Below are positions 33,372 to 41,173 of a stretch of DNA of 64,000 nt, piece by piece. The DNA is from JBBROS01 sp038229135 (GTDB lineage Bacteria > Pseudomonadota > Alphaproteobacteria > Acetobacterales > Acetobacteraceae): positions 61,261 to 125,260 of the forward strand of contig JBBROS010000004.1 of assembly GCA_038229135.1 (NCBI GenBank), in the 5' to 3' direction. The position numbers and the translations under genes are program-made. The notes beneath the pieces are model-generated. The model worked only from the letters and a program-made list of their open reading frames with translations, was not told the DNA's origin and ran no database searches. The number at the start of each line of letters is the position of its first letter. The stretch's first letter is position 1.

Positions 33372-34084
33372 TGGACGAAGCCCTCCGCTCGACCTTGCGC
33401 GGCGTGAGCACCGCGACCCTCGCCACCGCACTGTTCAAGCGCGGCTTCCGGCGGCAGATGCTGCAGGACGTGCACCCGCTGTCGATGCCGAAGGGCGGCA
33501 GCATGGTGGGCCCGGCCTACACGCTGCGCACCATCCCGGCGCGGGAGGACCTGAACACGATGGAGGCCTTCCGCGACCACCGCCACCCGCAGCGCCGGGC
33601 CGTGGAGGAGTGCCCGCCCGGCCACGTGCTCGTGGTGGACAGCAGGCGGGACCCGCGGGCGGCCTCGGCGGGCGGCATCCTCGCCACGCGCATGATGGTC
33701 CGCGGCGTGGCCGGCATGGTGACCGATGGCGGATTTCGGGACTCGGCCGAGATCGCGGCCCTCGCCATGCCCAGCTACCATTGCCGCCCGGCGGCGCCGA
33801 CGAACCTGACGCTGCACCACCCGATCGAGCTGCAGGTGCCGATCGGGTGCGGCGAGGCCCCGGTGTTCCCGGGCGACATCGTGGTGGGGGATGCGGACGG
33901 GGTGATCATCCTGCCGGCGGGCATCGCGGCCGCGGTGGGCGCGGAGGCGGCGGAGATGACCGTGTTCGAGGATTTTGTCACTGAGCTGGTGCAGGGTGGG
34001 GCGCGGACGTTCGGGCTGTATCCCCCGACGGACGAGGGCAACCTCGTGCTGTTTCAGGAGTGGCGGGAGAAGGTGGGGCGCTAG
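33371..34084 (+). CDS. RraA-family aldolase/decarboxylase-like protein
   Basis: 237-residue member of the RraA/HMG-aldolase fold. The motif GMVTDGGFRDS contains the Arg-Asp pair that is catalytic in 4-hydroxy-4-methyl-2-oxoglutarate/4-carboxy-4-hydroxy-2-oxoadipate aldolases and oxaloacetate decarboxylases. GDIVVGDADGVIILP is the usual C-terminal signature. It is translationally coupled to the dehydratase, a common pairing in proteobacterial sugar-acid clusters. Because HMG/CHA aldolases also complete protocatechuate meta-cleavage, a link to the neighbouring phthalate-type genes is possible, but coupling favours the dehydratase route. Confidence 0.82.
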   Translation: MDEALRSTLRGVSTATLATALFKRGFRRQMLQDVHPLSMPKGGSMVGPAYTLRTIPAREDLNTMEAFRDHRHPQRRAVEECPPGHVLVVDSRRDPRAASAGGILATRMMVRGVAGMVTDGGFRDSAEIAALAMPSYHCRPAAPTNLTLHHPIELQVPIGCGEAPVFPGDIVVGDADGVIILPAGIAAAVGAEAAEMTVFEDFVTELVQGGARTFGLYPPTDEGNLVLFQEWREKVGR

Positions 34085-34086
34085 CG

Positions 34087-35025
34087 ATGCGGGTTGCGGT
34101 GGTGGGGGCGGGGTTGGCCGGGCTGGCCTGTGCGGCGGCGCTGCAGGCGGCGGGCTGCGCGGTTGTGGTGTTCGACAAGGGCCGGGCGCCGGGCGGGCGG
34201 ATGAGCACGCGGCGGGTCGCGACGGCCCTGGGCGAGGCAACGTTCGACCATGGGGCGCAATACTTCACGGCTCGGGATACGGGGTTCCGCACGGTGGTGG
34301 AGGGCTGGGCGGCTGCGGGGCTGGCGGCGCCGTGGCCTGCGGCCGGGCCCGAGGCCTGGGCCGGCGTGCCGGGCATGAACGCGCCCGTGCGCCAGATGGC
34401 GGCGGCGCTGGACGTGCGGGCGGGCGTGCCCGTTGAACGATTGGCACGGGACGGGGCGGGATGGCTGGTCGGCGGCGAGGCATTCGACGCGGCGGTGCTG
34501 GCCGTGCCGTCCGAGAACGCGGTGCCGCTGCTGCAGCCCTGGGCCCCTGCATTGGCGGCACGTGCGACGGCCACGCCGGCCGCGCCGTGCTGGACCGTGA
34601 TGGCCGCCTACGCCGAACCCCTCCCGTTCGAGGCGGACGTGCTGCGGGAGGACGGCCCCATCGGCTGGGCCGCGCGCAACAGCGCGAAGCCGGGCCGCTC
34701 GGGGCCGGAAGCGTGGGTGATCCAGGCCGGGCCGGACTGGTCCCGCGCGCAGCTCGAGGCCGAACCGGCCATGGTCACGACCATGCTGCTCGAGGCATTG
34801 GCGAGGCGGGCCGGCCTGGCGCTGCCCGATCCGGTCCATGTGGCAGCGCATCGCTGGCGATACGCACGCTCAGGTGCCGCAGGCGAGGGCCTGTTGTGGG
34901 ACGGAGGGCTGCGCCTGGGCGTTTGTGGCGACTGGCTGCTCGGCCCGCGCATCGAGGCAGCCTGGCTGTCCGGGCAGCGCCTGGCCGCCGCCATGGTGGG
35001 CAGAGATGGCGGCCGAGCCGGATGA
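34087..35025 (+). CDS. FAD-dependent amine-oxidase/renalase-like protein
   Basis: 312-residue flavoprotein with an N-terminal dinucleotide fold (RVAVVGAGLAGLACAAALQA, then FDKGRAPGGRMSTRR with the second FAD contact) and DHGAQYFTARD, typical of the renalase-like branch of NAD(P)/FAD oxidoreductases in bacteria. The C-terminal FAD-contact region is RLGVCGDWLLGPRIEAAWLSG. The ATG at 34087 follows the RraA stop by 2 bases, so it may be co-transcribed, but no pathway link is evident. Substrate unknown. Confidence 0.83.
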   Translation: MRVAVVGAGLAGLACAAALQAAGCAVVVFDKGRAPGGRMSTRRVATALGEATFDHGAQYFTARDTGFRTVVEGWAAAGLAAPWPAAGPEAWAGVPGMNAPVRQMAAALDVRAGVPVERLARDGAGWLVGGEAFDAAVLAVPSENAVPLLQPWAPALAARATATPAAPCWTVMAAYAEPLPFEADVLREDGPIGWAARNSAKPGRSGPEAWVIQAGPDWSRAQLEAEPAMVTTMLLEALARRAGLALPDPVHVAAHRWRYARSGAAGEGLLWDGGLRLGVCGDWLLGPRIEAAWLSGQRLAAAMVGRDGGRAG

Positions 35026-35087
35026 CGCGCCGGCTGGATGGCGCTTAGCCGAACCCGGGCGGCCATGCGCTTGGGAAAGGCGTTGGG

Positions 35088-37763
35088 TCATGCGCCGGGA
35101 GGTTGGGGCTCCGCCGTGGCCAGGCGGCTGCGGTTGGCCGCGATGACCTCGCGGAGCCGCTGCTCGACATCCCTGGTGTGGTAGGGCTTGGCGATCACGG
35201 CACTTCCGGCGAACTGCTCGGGCAGCACGCTCGAAACGTCGTATCCGGTGCCGAACACGAACGGGATGCCGCGCACCCGGAGCGCTGCCGCGACATCCCA
35301 GGACGTTTCGCCATCGAGGTTGACGTCCAGCAGGGCCGCGTCGAACTCCTCGGACCGGGCGAGTGCGAGCGCCTCGGAACGGCGCGTCGCCGGCCCGACC
35401 GTGATCCAGCCGAGGTCGTCGAGCATGGCCTGGATGGCCATGACGAGCAGAAAGGAGTCCTCGACCACGAGGATGCGTAGGGCTTCGGGAGGGGCCGCTA
35501 CCGCTTCCTTTGCGGCTCCTGCGCTCCCCGCTCGTGCATCCGGACCGTCCGGCTGCGCATCGGACGACGTGACGGACGCTGCGGGCAGGAAGACATCGCA
35601 CACGACGCCGGTGCGCAGGTAATGCATGACCGCCTGACCGCCGGTTTCCATGGCCAGCGCGCGCTCGATGAGCGTCGAGCCGAAGCCGCGGCGCTTGGGC
35701 AGCTCCACGGGCGGCCCTCCTGTCTCGGTCCAGGACAGTTCCACGCCGCCGTCGTCCGCCTTACGCCAGCTGACCGCAACACGCCCGCCCGGCGTGGTGA
35801 ACGCGCCGTATTTGGCCGCGTTGGTCGCCAGCTCGTGGATGGCGAGGGAGAGCGAGAGGGCCGATTTCGGCGTCAGCAGCATCTCGGCCCCGTCGAGGCT
35901 GACGGCCAGGTGTCCATCGGCATAGACGGTGAGCTCCTCGCGAAGCAGCTTGCCGATGGAGACGCCCTCCCAGCGGCTCTGGGACAGGAGGCTGTGGGCC
36001 TTGGCCATCGCCTGGATGCGGCCTTCCAACCCCTTGACGAAGCCCGTCAACGAGTCCGCGTTACGGCTCGTCTGGATCACGAGGGCCTGGATGTTGGCGA
36101 TCGTGTTCTTCACTCGGTGGTCGAGTTCGGCCATGAGGAGCTTGTCGCGCTCGACCGTGCGCCTGCGCTCCTGTGCCGCGGCATTGATCCGGCGCAGCAC
36201 CACGTGCAGCAGCGAGACGCGGAGGTCGAATGCCGCATCGAGGTCGGCTGGGGACCATGGCAGGCATCGTCCGCGTACGGTCTCCTTCCACACCTCGAAC
36301 GATTTGCGCGGGTTGAGCCGGTCGCCATTGGGGCCGCTCGTCAGCAGCTTCGTCGGTTCACCCGCCCAGCTGGACGTGCCCAAGAGCTCCGGGCGGAACC
36401 AGATGATGAAGTCCGACAGCTCTTCCGATACCGAGATGACGAGCACGCCGGAAGCGACGTCGGCGAAGGCCGTGGCGGGGGGCCACACCTCGCCCAGCCT
36501 GTCGGTCGAGAACACGCCGTCGCTCTTTGGCACGTGCGTGTTCAGCCATTCGATCAATGACTGGATCTGGCCCTGGCTGGGCGTGGTGCCCAGGAAGGTC
36601 AGCTGGCCCTTGACGCTGACCGCGACGCCACCGGACAGCTTTCCGTCGGCAGCAGGCGACCCGCATTGGATGTAGTCGAGCAGGTTGGGCGATTCCTTGG
36701 TCAACCCGACTGCGTAGTCGTCCGCGCCGGCCAGGTTGAGCATGAGGTTCTGGAGCACCATGCGGCTCGCCAGCCGCTCGTCGAACTGCTCGCCGTTCTC
36801 GCGGGCCTCGAGCTGGAGCGAGAACATGGAGCCGAACAGCTCGCATATGGCGCGCAGGTGCCGTGGCAGGATGCGTGGGCTGTAGTGATGGCAGGCGATG
36901 AGGCCCCAGAGCTTGCCGCCGCGGATGATCGAGATCGACATCGAGGCGTCGATTCCCATGTTCCGGAGGTACTCGCGGTGGATGGGCGACACGTCGCGCA
37001 GGATCGCCTGGCTCATGTCCAGCGGCTCACCGGTGCGCGGATGGTTTGCCGGGGTCAACGGCGCCGCGTCGTAGTCGACCTGGGTGATCAGCCGCAGCCA
37101 GTTCTTCACGTACAGGGCGCGTGCCTGCTGCGGGATGTCGGCAGCCGGGTAGTGCAGGTCCAGGAAGGGTTTGAGATGCGGCTCCCGGCTCTCGGCGATG
37201 ACCCAACCCGAGCCATCCTGCATGAACCGATAGACCAGAACACGATCATAGCGGGCCACGTCGCGCACCCGCTCGGCCGCGAGGTGGCACAAGGCCTTGA
37301 GCGAAGAGGACTGATCGAACCCGCGGACCATCTCCTGGACGCCGGAGAGCGGGTCGGCGGCGAAGCGGTCGTTGGGGTCGGCGGCCTCCAATTCGAGCAC
37401 CAGCGACCCGGCGCTGCGGTGCAGGCTCGCGTCGAGCGGCAGCCCGGCGATCACGCGCATCTGCGGATCGAGCAGGTGGCGCGGCTTGACGAGGGTGAGG
37501 GCGGCCGCGAGCCCGCGCAGGTTCTCGATCTGGTCGGGGCGGAACAGCACCGACGCCGGTTGTCCGAGCAGTTCCAGGAGGGGCACGCCCAGCAGGCGGT
37601 GCGTATCGCCGGCCGCCTGCAGCACCTCCAGCGTATCGGCGTCCAGCACGAGCATGGCGCCGTGCGGCAGGATCGCACCCGGGATGTGGATCGGCTCCCG
37701 GTCGCAGGTCGTGACGTCGACGGAAGGCATCCCGATGCCGGGGTCAGCCATGCGGTCAGCCAT
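35088..37763 (-). CDS. bphP: Bacteriophytochrome histidine kinase with C-terminal receiver
   Basis: Red/far-red photoreceptor kinase of 891 residues. The biliverdin-attaching cysteine is Cys20 in TTCDREPIHIPGAILPHG. Then come PAS (20-130), GAF with the chromophore-pocket motif YPAADIPQQARALY (about 230), and PHY with the tongue motif PRKSF (about 490). An HWE/HisKA_2-type kinase (LDHRVKNTIANIQALV; HELATNAAKYGAF; LSWTETGGPPV) and a receiver domain with LLDVNLDGE close the protein. The receiver shares the polypeptide, so internal phosphorelay is possible. It overlaps the heme oxygenase gene by 8 bases; that enzyme supplies the chromophore. Confidence 0.95.
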   Translation of the reverse strand: MADRMADPGIGMPSVDVTTCDREPIHIPGAILPHGAMLVLDADTLEVLQAAGDTHRLLGVPLLELLGQPASVLFRPDQIENLRGLAAALTLVKPRHLLDPQMRVIAGLPLDASLHRSAGSLVLELEAADPNDRFAADPLSGVQEMVRGFDQSSSLKALCHLAAERVRDVARYDRVLVYRFMQDGSGWVIAESREPHLKPFLDLHYPAADIPQQARALYVKNWLRLITQVDYDAAPLTPANHPRTGEPLDMSQAILRDVSPIHREYLRNMGIDASMSISIIRGGKLWGLIACHHYSPRILPRHLRAICELFGSMFSLQLEARENGEQFDERLASRMVLQNLMLNLAGADDYAVGLTKESPNLLDYIQCGSPAADGKLSGGVAVSVKGQLTFLGTTPSQGQIQSLIEWLNTHVPKSDGVFSTDRLGEVWPPATAFADVASGVLVISVSEELSDFIIWFRPELLGTSSWAGEPTKLLTSGPNGDRLNPRKSFEVWKETVRGRCLPWSPADLDAAFDLRVSLLHVVLRRINAAAQERRRTVERDKLLMAELDHRVKNTIANIQALVIQTSRNADSLTGFVKGLEGRIQAMAKAHSLLSQSRWEGVSIGKLLREELTVYADGHLAVSLDGAEMLLTPKSALSLSLAIHELATNAAKYGAFTTPGGRVAVSWRKADDGGVELSWTETGGPPVELPKRRGFGSTLIERALAMETGGQAVMHYLRTGVVCDVFLPAASVTSSDAQPDGPDARAGSAGAAKEAVAAPPEALRILVVEDSFLLVMAIQAMLDDLGWITVGPATRRSEALALARSEEFDAALLDVNLDGETSWDVAAALRVRGIPFVFGTGYDVSSVLPEQFAGSAVIAKPYHTRDVEQRLREVIAANRSRLATAEPQPPGA

Positions 37764-38433
37764 GCGTCGAGGTGCTCCAACCGTTCATCCAGCGTTCGAA
37801 CGCGGCGAACGTCTCCGTCGTGCCATGGACGATGTCCGCGCGCGCGGACGGGCTGGACGGGGCTGCCGACAACCGCGCCAGATAGGCTCGCCACGCCTCG
37901 CCCGTCCCGGGACCTCGGCCGATGAAGAAGCACCGGCCCGATGTCGAGTCGATGCCGAGAAGCCGGTCCAGGCTGCGCGCCAGACCACGGCCCCCCAGGG
38001 CCGACCCCTCGGCCACATAAAGCGCCCCAAGCCTGGAGTGTGCCGTATCGAGCCATGGCAGATGCGGGCACTTGGGCACTGCATCGAGCGGCCCGCCCTG
38101 GCCCAGCGCCTCCAGATCGTCCGCAAGCCAGACGCTACGGTCCGGTTCGAGGCAGGCAGCGGCCTCGAACGGCAGGTAGAAGCCGTAGAGGCGAGCAACG
38201 AGTTTTCGGTAATCCTCGAGACTGATCGACGCATCCTGGATGGCCGCGAACCCGGCATGCCGGTGAAGACGTTCGTGAACGCCCCGGGTCGCTGCCCGGA
38301 GGACGTCGTGCAGGGGTGGGTGCGCCGTCCCGGCGTCGGCGGGCGGGCGGACCGATCGTCCGATCGGTAAAAGGTGGCGCGTGTCGGAGACGCCGCTTCC
38401 GCTCAGGGTGAACAAGTCGACATGCTGGTCCAT
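37756..38433 (-). CDS. bphO: BphO-type heme oxygenase (biliverdin synthesis)
   Basis: 225-residue heme oxygenase that opens heme to biliverdin, the bacteriophytochrome chromophore. Diagnostic features are LHDVLRAATRGVHERLHRHAGF with the probable proximal His53, and the distal-helix glycines in GALYVAEGSALGGRGLARSL. A 35-residue N-terminal extension before the conserved core is unusual; no later Met is available. An operon with bphP is shown by the overlap, the standard bphO-bphP order. An inverted repeat upstream (38588-38618) may control the pair. Confidence 0.9.
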   Translation of the reverse strand: MDQHVDLFTLSGSGVSDTRHLLPIGRSVRPPADAGTAHPPLHDVLRAATRGVHERLHRHAGFAAIQDASISLEDYRKLVARLYGFYLPFEAAACLEPDRSVWLADDLEALGQGGPLDAVPKCPHLPWLDTAHSRLGALYVAEGSALGGRGLARSLDRLLGIDSTSGRCFFIGRGPGTGEAWRAYLARLSAAPSSPSARADIVHGTTETFAAFERWMNGWSTSTHG

Positions 38434-38587
38434 CTAGGCACGCCCTGCGATCCCGTTCGACATGCAGGACCCCGCCATTGCCGGGGCGCATACGACATGG
38501 TGACTGCTCGGTAGGGCGCACCCGGGGGCGGCTTGCTCGGCGATCGTGATCAGGGGGCGGAGGGCATCAGGAGTTGCGAGCATTCAC

Positions 38588-38618
38588 CTGCATAAGGCCG
38601 ATCGGTAACATTATGCAG
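38588..38618. promoter_or_regulatory. Inverted repeat CTGCATAA-N15-TTATGCAG upstream of bphO
   Basis: Perfect 8-bp arms with a 15-base spacer, about 155 bases before bphO, in the AT-richer part of the 251-base space 38434-38684. The geometry suits a LysR-type or two-half-site regulator. No other gene structure was seen in this space apart from the repeat at 38641. Confidence 0.45.
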
Positions 38619-38640
38619 CAATTTGCTATCACGAAGCCGT

Positions 38641-38659
38641 AGTTAGGGTAGCACTAACT
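38641..38659. promoter_or_regulatory. Inverted repeat AGTTAG-N7-CTAACT
   Basis: Perfect 6-bp arms, 7-base spacer, 26 bases beyond the stop of the amidohydrolase gene (minus strand). It may be a weak terminator of that gene or a second upstream operator for bphO. It shares the TTAG/CTAA half-sites of the MarR palindromes but with a different spacer, so it is not counted as a third copy. Confidence 0.35.
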
Positions 38660-38684
38660 CTACGCCGCCCCGGCATCATGAGCG

Positions 38685-39953
38685 CTACGCCGCGAGCTCG
38701 GCCAGCGACCGGTTCGCCCTTGCCACCACGGCGTCGAACAGCACCTGCGTGCCGGCCGCGGCCTCGTCCTTCGTGATGCTCTCTGCCTCGTTGTGGCTCA
38801 GCCCATCCTTGCACGGGGTGAAGATCATCGCGGTCGGCACGTGCCTGGCCACGTACACCGCGTCGTGCCCGGCGCCGCTGACGATCTCGCGGGAGGTATA
38901 GCCGAGGCGGGCGGCGGCCTGGCGGACGAGGTCGACGCAGGCCGGGTCGAAGGGTTGGGCGGGGATACGGAAAAGCTCGGCCAGCACCAGGTCCACATTA
39001 CAGTCGCGGGCGACGAAGCCGGCGTCACGGGGAAACTGGGCGGCGATGCGGACAATCTCTGCCTCGTCGGGGTGGCGGAACTCGACGCTGAAGCGCACTT
39101 CGCCGGGGATCACGTTGCGGCTGTTGGGCAGGACCACGAGCTGGCCCACGGTGCCGCGGCCGTCCTCGCCGCGGGTGCGCATGGTGCGGTCGACGAGGTC
39201 GATCACGCGGGCGGCGCACACCAGCGCGTCGCGGCGGGTGCTGGGGGGCGTGGTGCCCGCGTGGCTGTCCTGACCGGTGGCGACGGCGTCGTACCAGATC
39301 TGCGCCTGGCCGCCGGTGACGATGCCGATCTGGCGGGCCTCGCGCTCCAGGATCGGGCCCTGCTCGATATGCAGCTCGAAGTAGGCGTCGGCGGGGAACG
39401 GACGTGCGGGTTCCTGCCCGCGGTATCCGATGGCGTCCAGCGAGGCGCCGACGGTGTTGCCCTCGAGGTCCGCCAGCGCCTCCGTGGCAGCCTGGTCGTA
39501 CACGCCGGCCCAGACGCCGCTGCCCATGAGGGATTTGCCGAAGCGGCTGCCCTCCTCGTCCGTCCAGTTCACCAGCTCGAGCGGCGCCTCCGTCTCGATG
39601 CCGAGGTCGTCCAGGCTCCGCATCAGCTCCAGCCCGGCCATCACGCCCAGCGCGCCGTCGAACTTGCCGCCGCTCGGCTGGCTGTCGAGGTGGCTGCCGA
39701 ACAGGACGGGCAGGCGCGCCGGGTCGCGGCCGGGGCGGCGGGCGAACATGTTGCCCATGGCGTCGATGCGGACCGTGAGGCCCACGGCCTCGCACAGGAT
39801 GCGGAAACGGTCGCGGCCCTGCTTGTCGACGGCACCGAGGGCGAGGCGACGGACGCCGCCCTTCGGGGTCGCGCCGATCTGGGCCATGTCCATCAGGCTG
39901 TCCCAAAGGCGCACCGGGTCGATCCGCTGGTTCGTTCTCGCGTCGTTCATCAT
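38685..39953 (-). CDS. M20-family amidohydrolase (N-carbamoyl-amino-acid hydrolase / allantoate amidohydrolase)
   Basis: Zinc hydrolase of 422 residues that cleaves N-carbamoyl or ureido groups. Metal and active-site motifs: FGSHLDSQPSGGKFDGALGV (His and bridging Asp), NWTDEEGSRFGKSLMGSGVWAG (Glu-Glu), FELHIEQGPILE, the dimer-site DSHAGTTPPSTRRDAL and the C-terminal SGAGHDAVYVA. These are typical of the HyuC/AllC group. Two adjacent ATG codons occur at the start. Nothing nearby (hydantoinase, ureidoglycolate genes) fixes the substrate. It is divergent from a class II aldolase with a 69-base gap. Confidence 0.88.
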   Translation of the reverse strand: MMNDARTNQRIDPVRLWDSLMDMAQIGATPKGGVRRLALGAVDKQGRDRFRILCEAVGLTVRIDAMGNMFARRPGRDPARLPVLFGSHLDSQPSGGKFDGALGVMAGLELMRSLDDLGIETEAPLELVNWTDEEGSRFGKSLMGSGVWAGVYDQAATEALADLEGNTVGASLDAIGYRGQEPARPFPADAYFELHIEQGPILEREARQIGIVTGGQAQIWYDAVATGQDSHAGTTPPSTRRDALVCAARVIDLVDRTMRTRGEDGRGTVGQLVVLPNSRNVIPGEVRFSVEFRHPDEAEIVRIAAQFPRDAGFVARDCNVDLVLAELFRIPAQPFDPACVDLVRQAAARLGYTSREIVSGAGHDAVYVARHVPTAMIFTPCKDGLSHNEAESITKDEAAAGTQVLFDAVVARANRSLAELAA

Positions 39954-40022
39954 CCCGTCCGTTGCCGCCCTGCTGCCTGGAGCGCAGAGTAGGGCATCGC
40001 GAAAAGGCGGCAAGGAGACGTT

Positions 40023-40766
40023 ATGGCAAGCGACTTGGACGCGCCCGAGGTATGGCAGGCGCGCGTGGACCTGGCTGCATGCTTCCGCATGGCGGCGCGG
40101 ATGGGGCTGAACGAGGGCATCTGCAACCATTTCTCGGCCATGGTGCCGGGGTCGGACGAGTTCTTCCTCGTGAACCCCTACGGCTACGGGTTCGCCGAGA
40201 TGACCGCGTCCCGCCTGCTCGTGTGTGATTTCGAGGGGCGGGTGGTCTCGGGCGAGGGGGTGCCGGAGGCCACGGCGTTCTTCATCCATGCGCGCGTGCA
40301 CCTCCGTGTGCCGCGCGCGCGCGTGGCGCTGCACACGCACATGCCGAACGCGACGGCGCTGGCCATGCTCGAGGGCGAGCCGCTGGCCTGGGCCGGGCAG
40401 ACGGCGCTGAAGTTCTGGGGCCGCACCATCGTCGACGAGCACTATAACGGGCTGGCGCTGGACGAGGCGGAGGGGGACCGGATCGCAGCCAGCCTGGGCG
40501 ATGCGGACGTGGTGTTCATGCGCAACCACGGCGTGATGGTGGTGGGCCCGACCATCGCGAAGGCGTGGGACGATTTGTACTATCTCGAGCGCGCCTGCGA
40601 GGTGCAGCGGCTCGCGCTCAGCACCGGGCGGGCGTTGAAGACGGTGGCGCCGGAGGTTGCGGAGGCGACCGCGCTGCAGATGCGCGGGGAAGGCGACAGC
40701 GCGCGCCTCCACCTGGAGAGCATGAAGCGCATCCTGGATCGCAGCGAGCCGGACTTCCGCCAGTGA
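40023..40766 (+). CDS. Class II aldolase/adducin-family protein
   Basis: 247-residue member of the fuculose-1-phosphate aldolase/adducin fold. Zinc-binding histidines are expected in RVALHTHMPNATAL and FMRNHGVMVVG; GICNHFSAMVPGSDEFFLVNPYGYGFAEMTASRLLVCDFEG is the usual phosphate/substrate loop. Similar proteins of unknown role are widespread in proteobacteria. Its stop overlaps the GTG start of a small lipoprotein gene. Substrate unassigned. Confidence 0.85.
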   Translation: MASDLDAPEVWQARVDLAACFRMAARMGLNEGICNHFSAMVPGSDEFFLVNPYGYGFAEMTASRLLVCDFEGRVVSGEGVPEATAFFIHARVHLRVPRARVALHTHMPNATALAMLEGEPLAWAGQTALKFWGRTIVDEHYNGLALDEAEGDRIAASLGDADVVFMRNHGVMVVGPTIAKAWDDLYYLERACEVQRLALSTGRALKTVAPEVAEATALQMRGEGDSARLHLESMKRILDRSEPDFRQ

Positions 40767-41173
40767 GGCTTCTTCCACTGCTTCTGCTCACCGGCTGCTC
40801 GCTGATCGACCAGCAGACGTTCAACCCCCGCGCGGGTGAGCCGCCCGTGGTGCCGGCGCCGCCGGCGACCGTCGTCGCTCCTGTCGTGCCCGGGCCGGCG
40901 CCGTTGCTCGTCGTAGCGGCGGGTGCCGTGCCCTCGAGCTATGCCGGGCCGCTCGGGATGGCGGTTCAGGCGGCCCGGGCGCGCAAGGCCGAGGTGATCT
41001 TCGACGTGGTGGAGATGCAGGCGCCCGACGTTGCCAGCGAGACGGTGGGCGGCCAGGCGGCCGCGGTCGCGCGGGCCATCGTGGCGCAGGGGGTCGTCCC
41101 GGGCCGCGTGCGCCTCGCGGTGCGGCCGGATGCGTCGGCCACCCCGCGCGAGGTCCGGGTGTATGTGAGATGA
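40763..41173 (+). CDS. Small lipoprotein of unknown function
   Basis: 136-residue protein starting at a GTG within the aldolase stop (GTGA). The N-terminus RLLPLLLLTGCS is a clear lipoprotein signal with lipobox Leu-Thr-Gly-Cys at residue 12, followed by a Pro/Val-rich linker (PPVVPAPPATVVAPVVPGPA). A compact C-terminal domain ends GVVPGRVRLAVRPDASATPR, EVRVYVR. No family recognised. The stop overlaps the start of the ABC exporter gene (ATGA), suggesting an envelope function with that exporter. Confidence 0.72.
   Translation: MRLLPLLLLTGCSLIDQQTFNPRAGEPPVVPAPPATVVAPVVPGPAPLLVVAAGAVPSSYAGPLGMAVQAARARKAEVIFDVVEMQAPDVASETVGGQAAAVARAIVAQGVVPGRVRLAVRPDASATPREVRVYVR

Noticed and set aside
38641..38659. 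AGTTAG-N7-CTAACT as a third MarR operator
   Set aside because: Half-sites are similar but spacing differs (7 against 4 between the TTAG and CTAA cores), and the location has no catabolic link.
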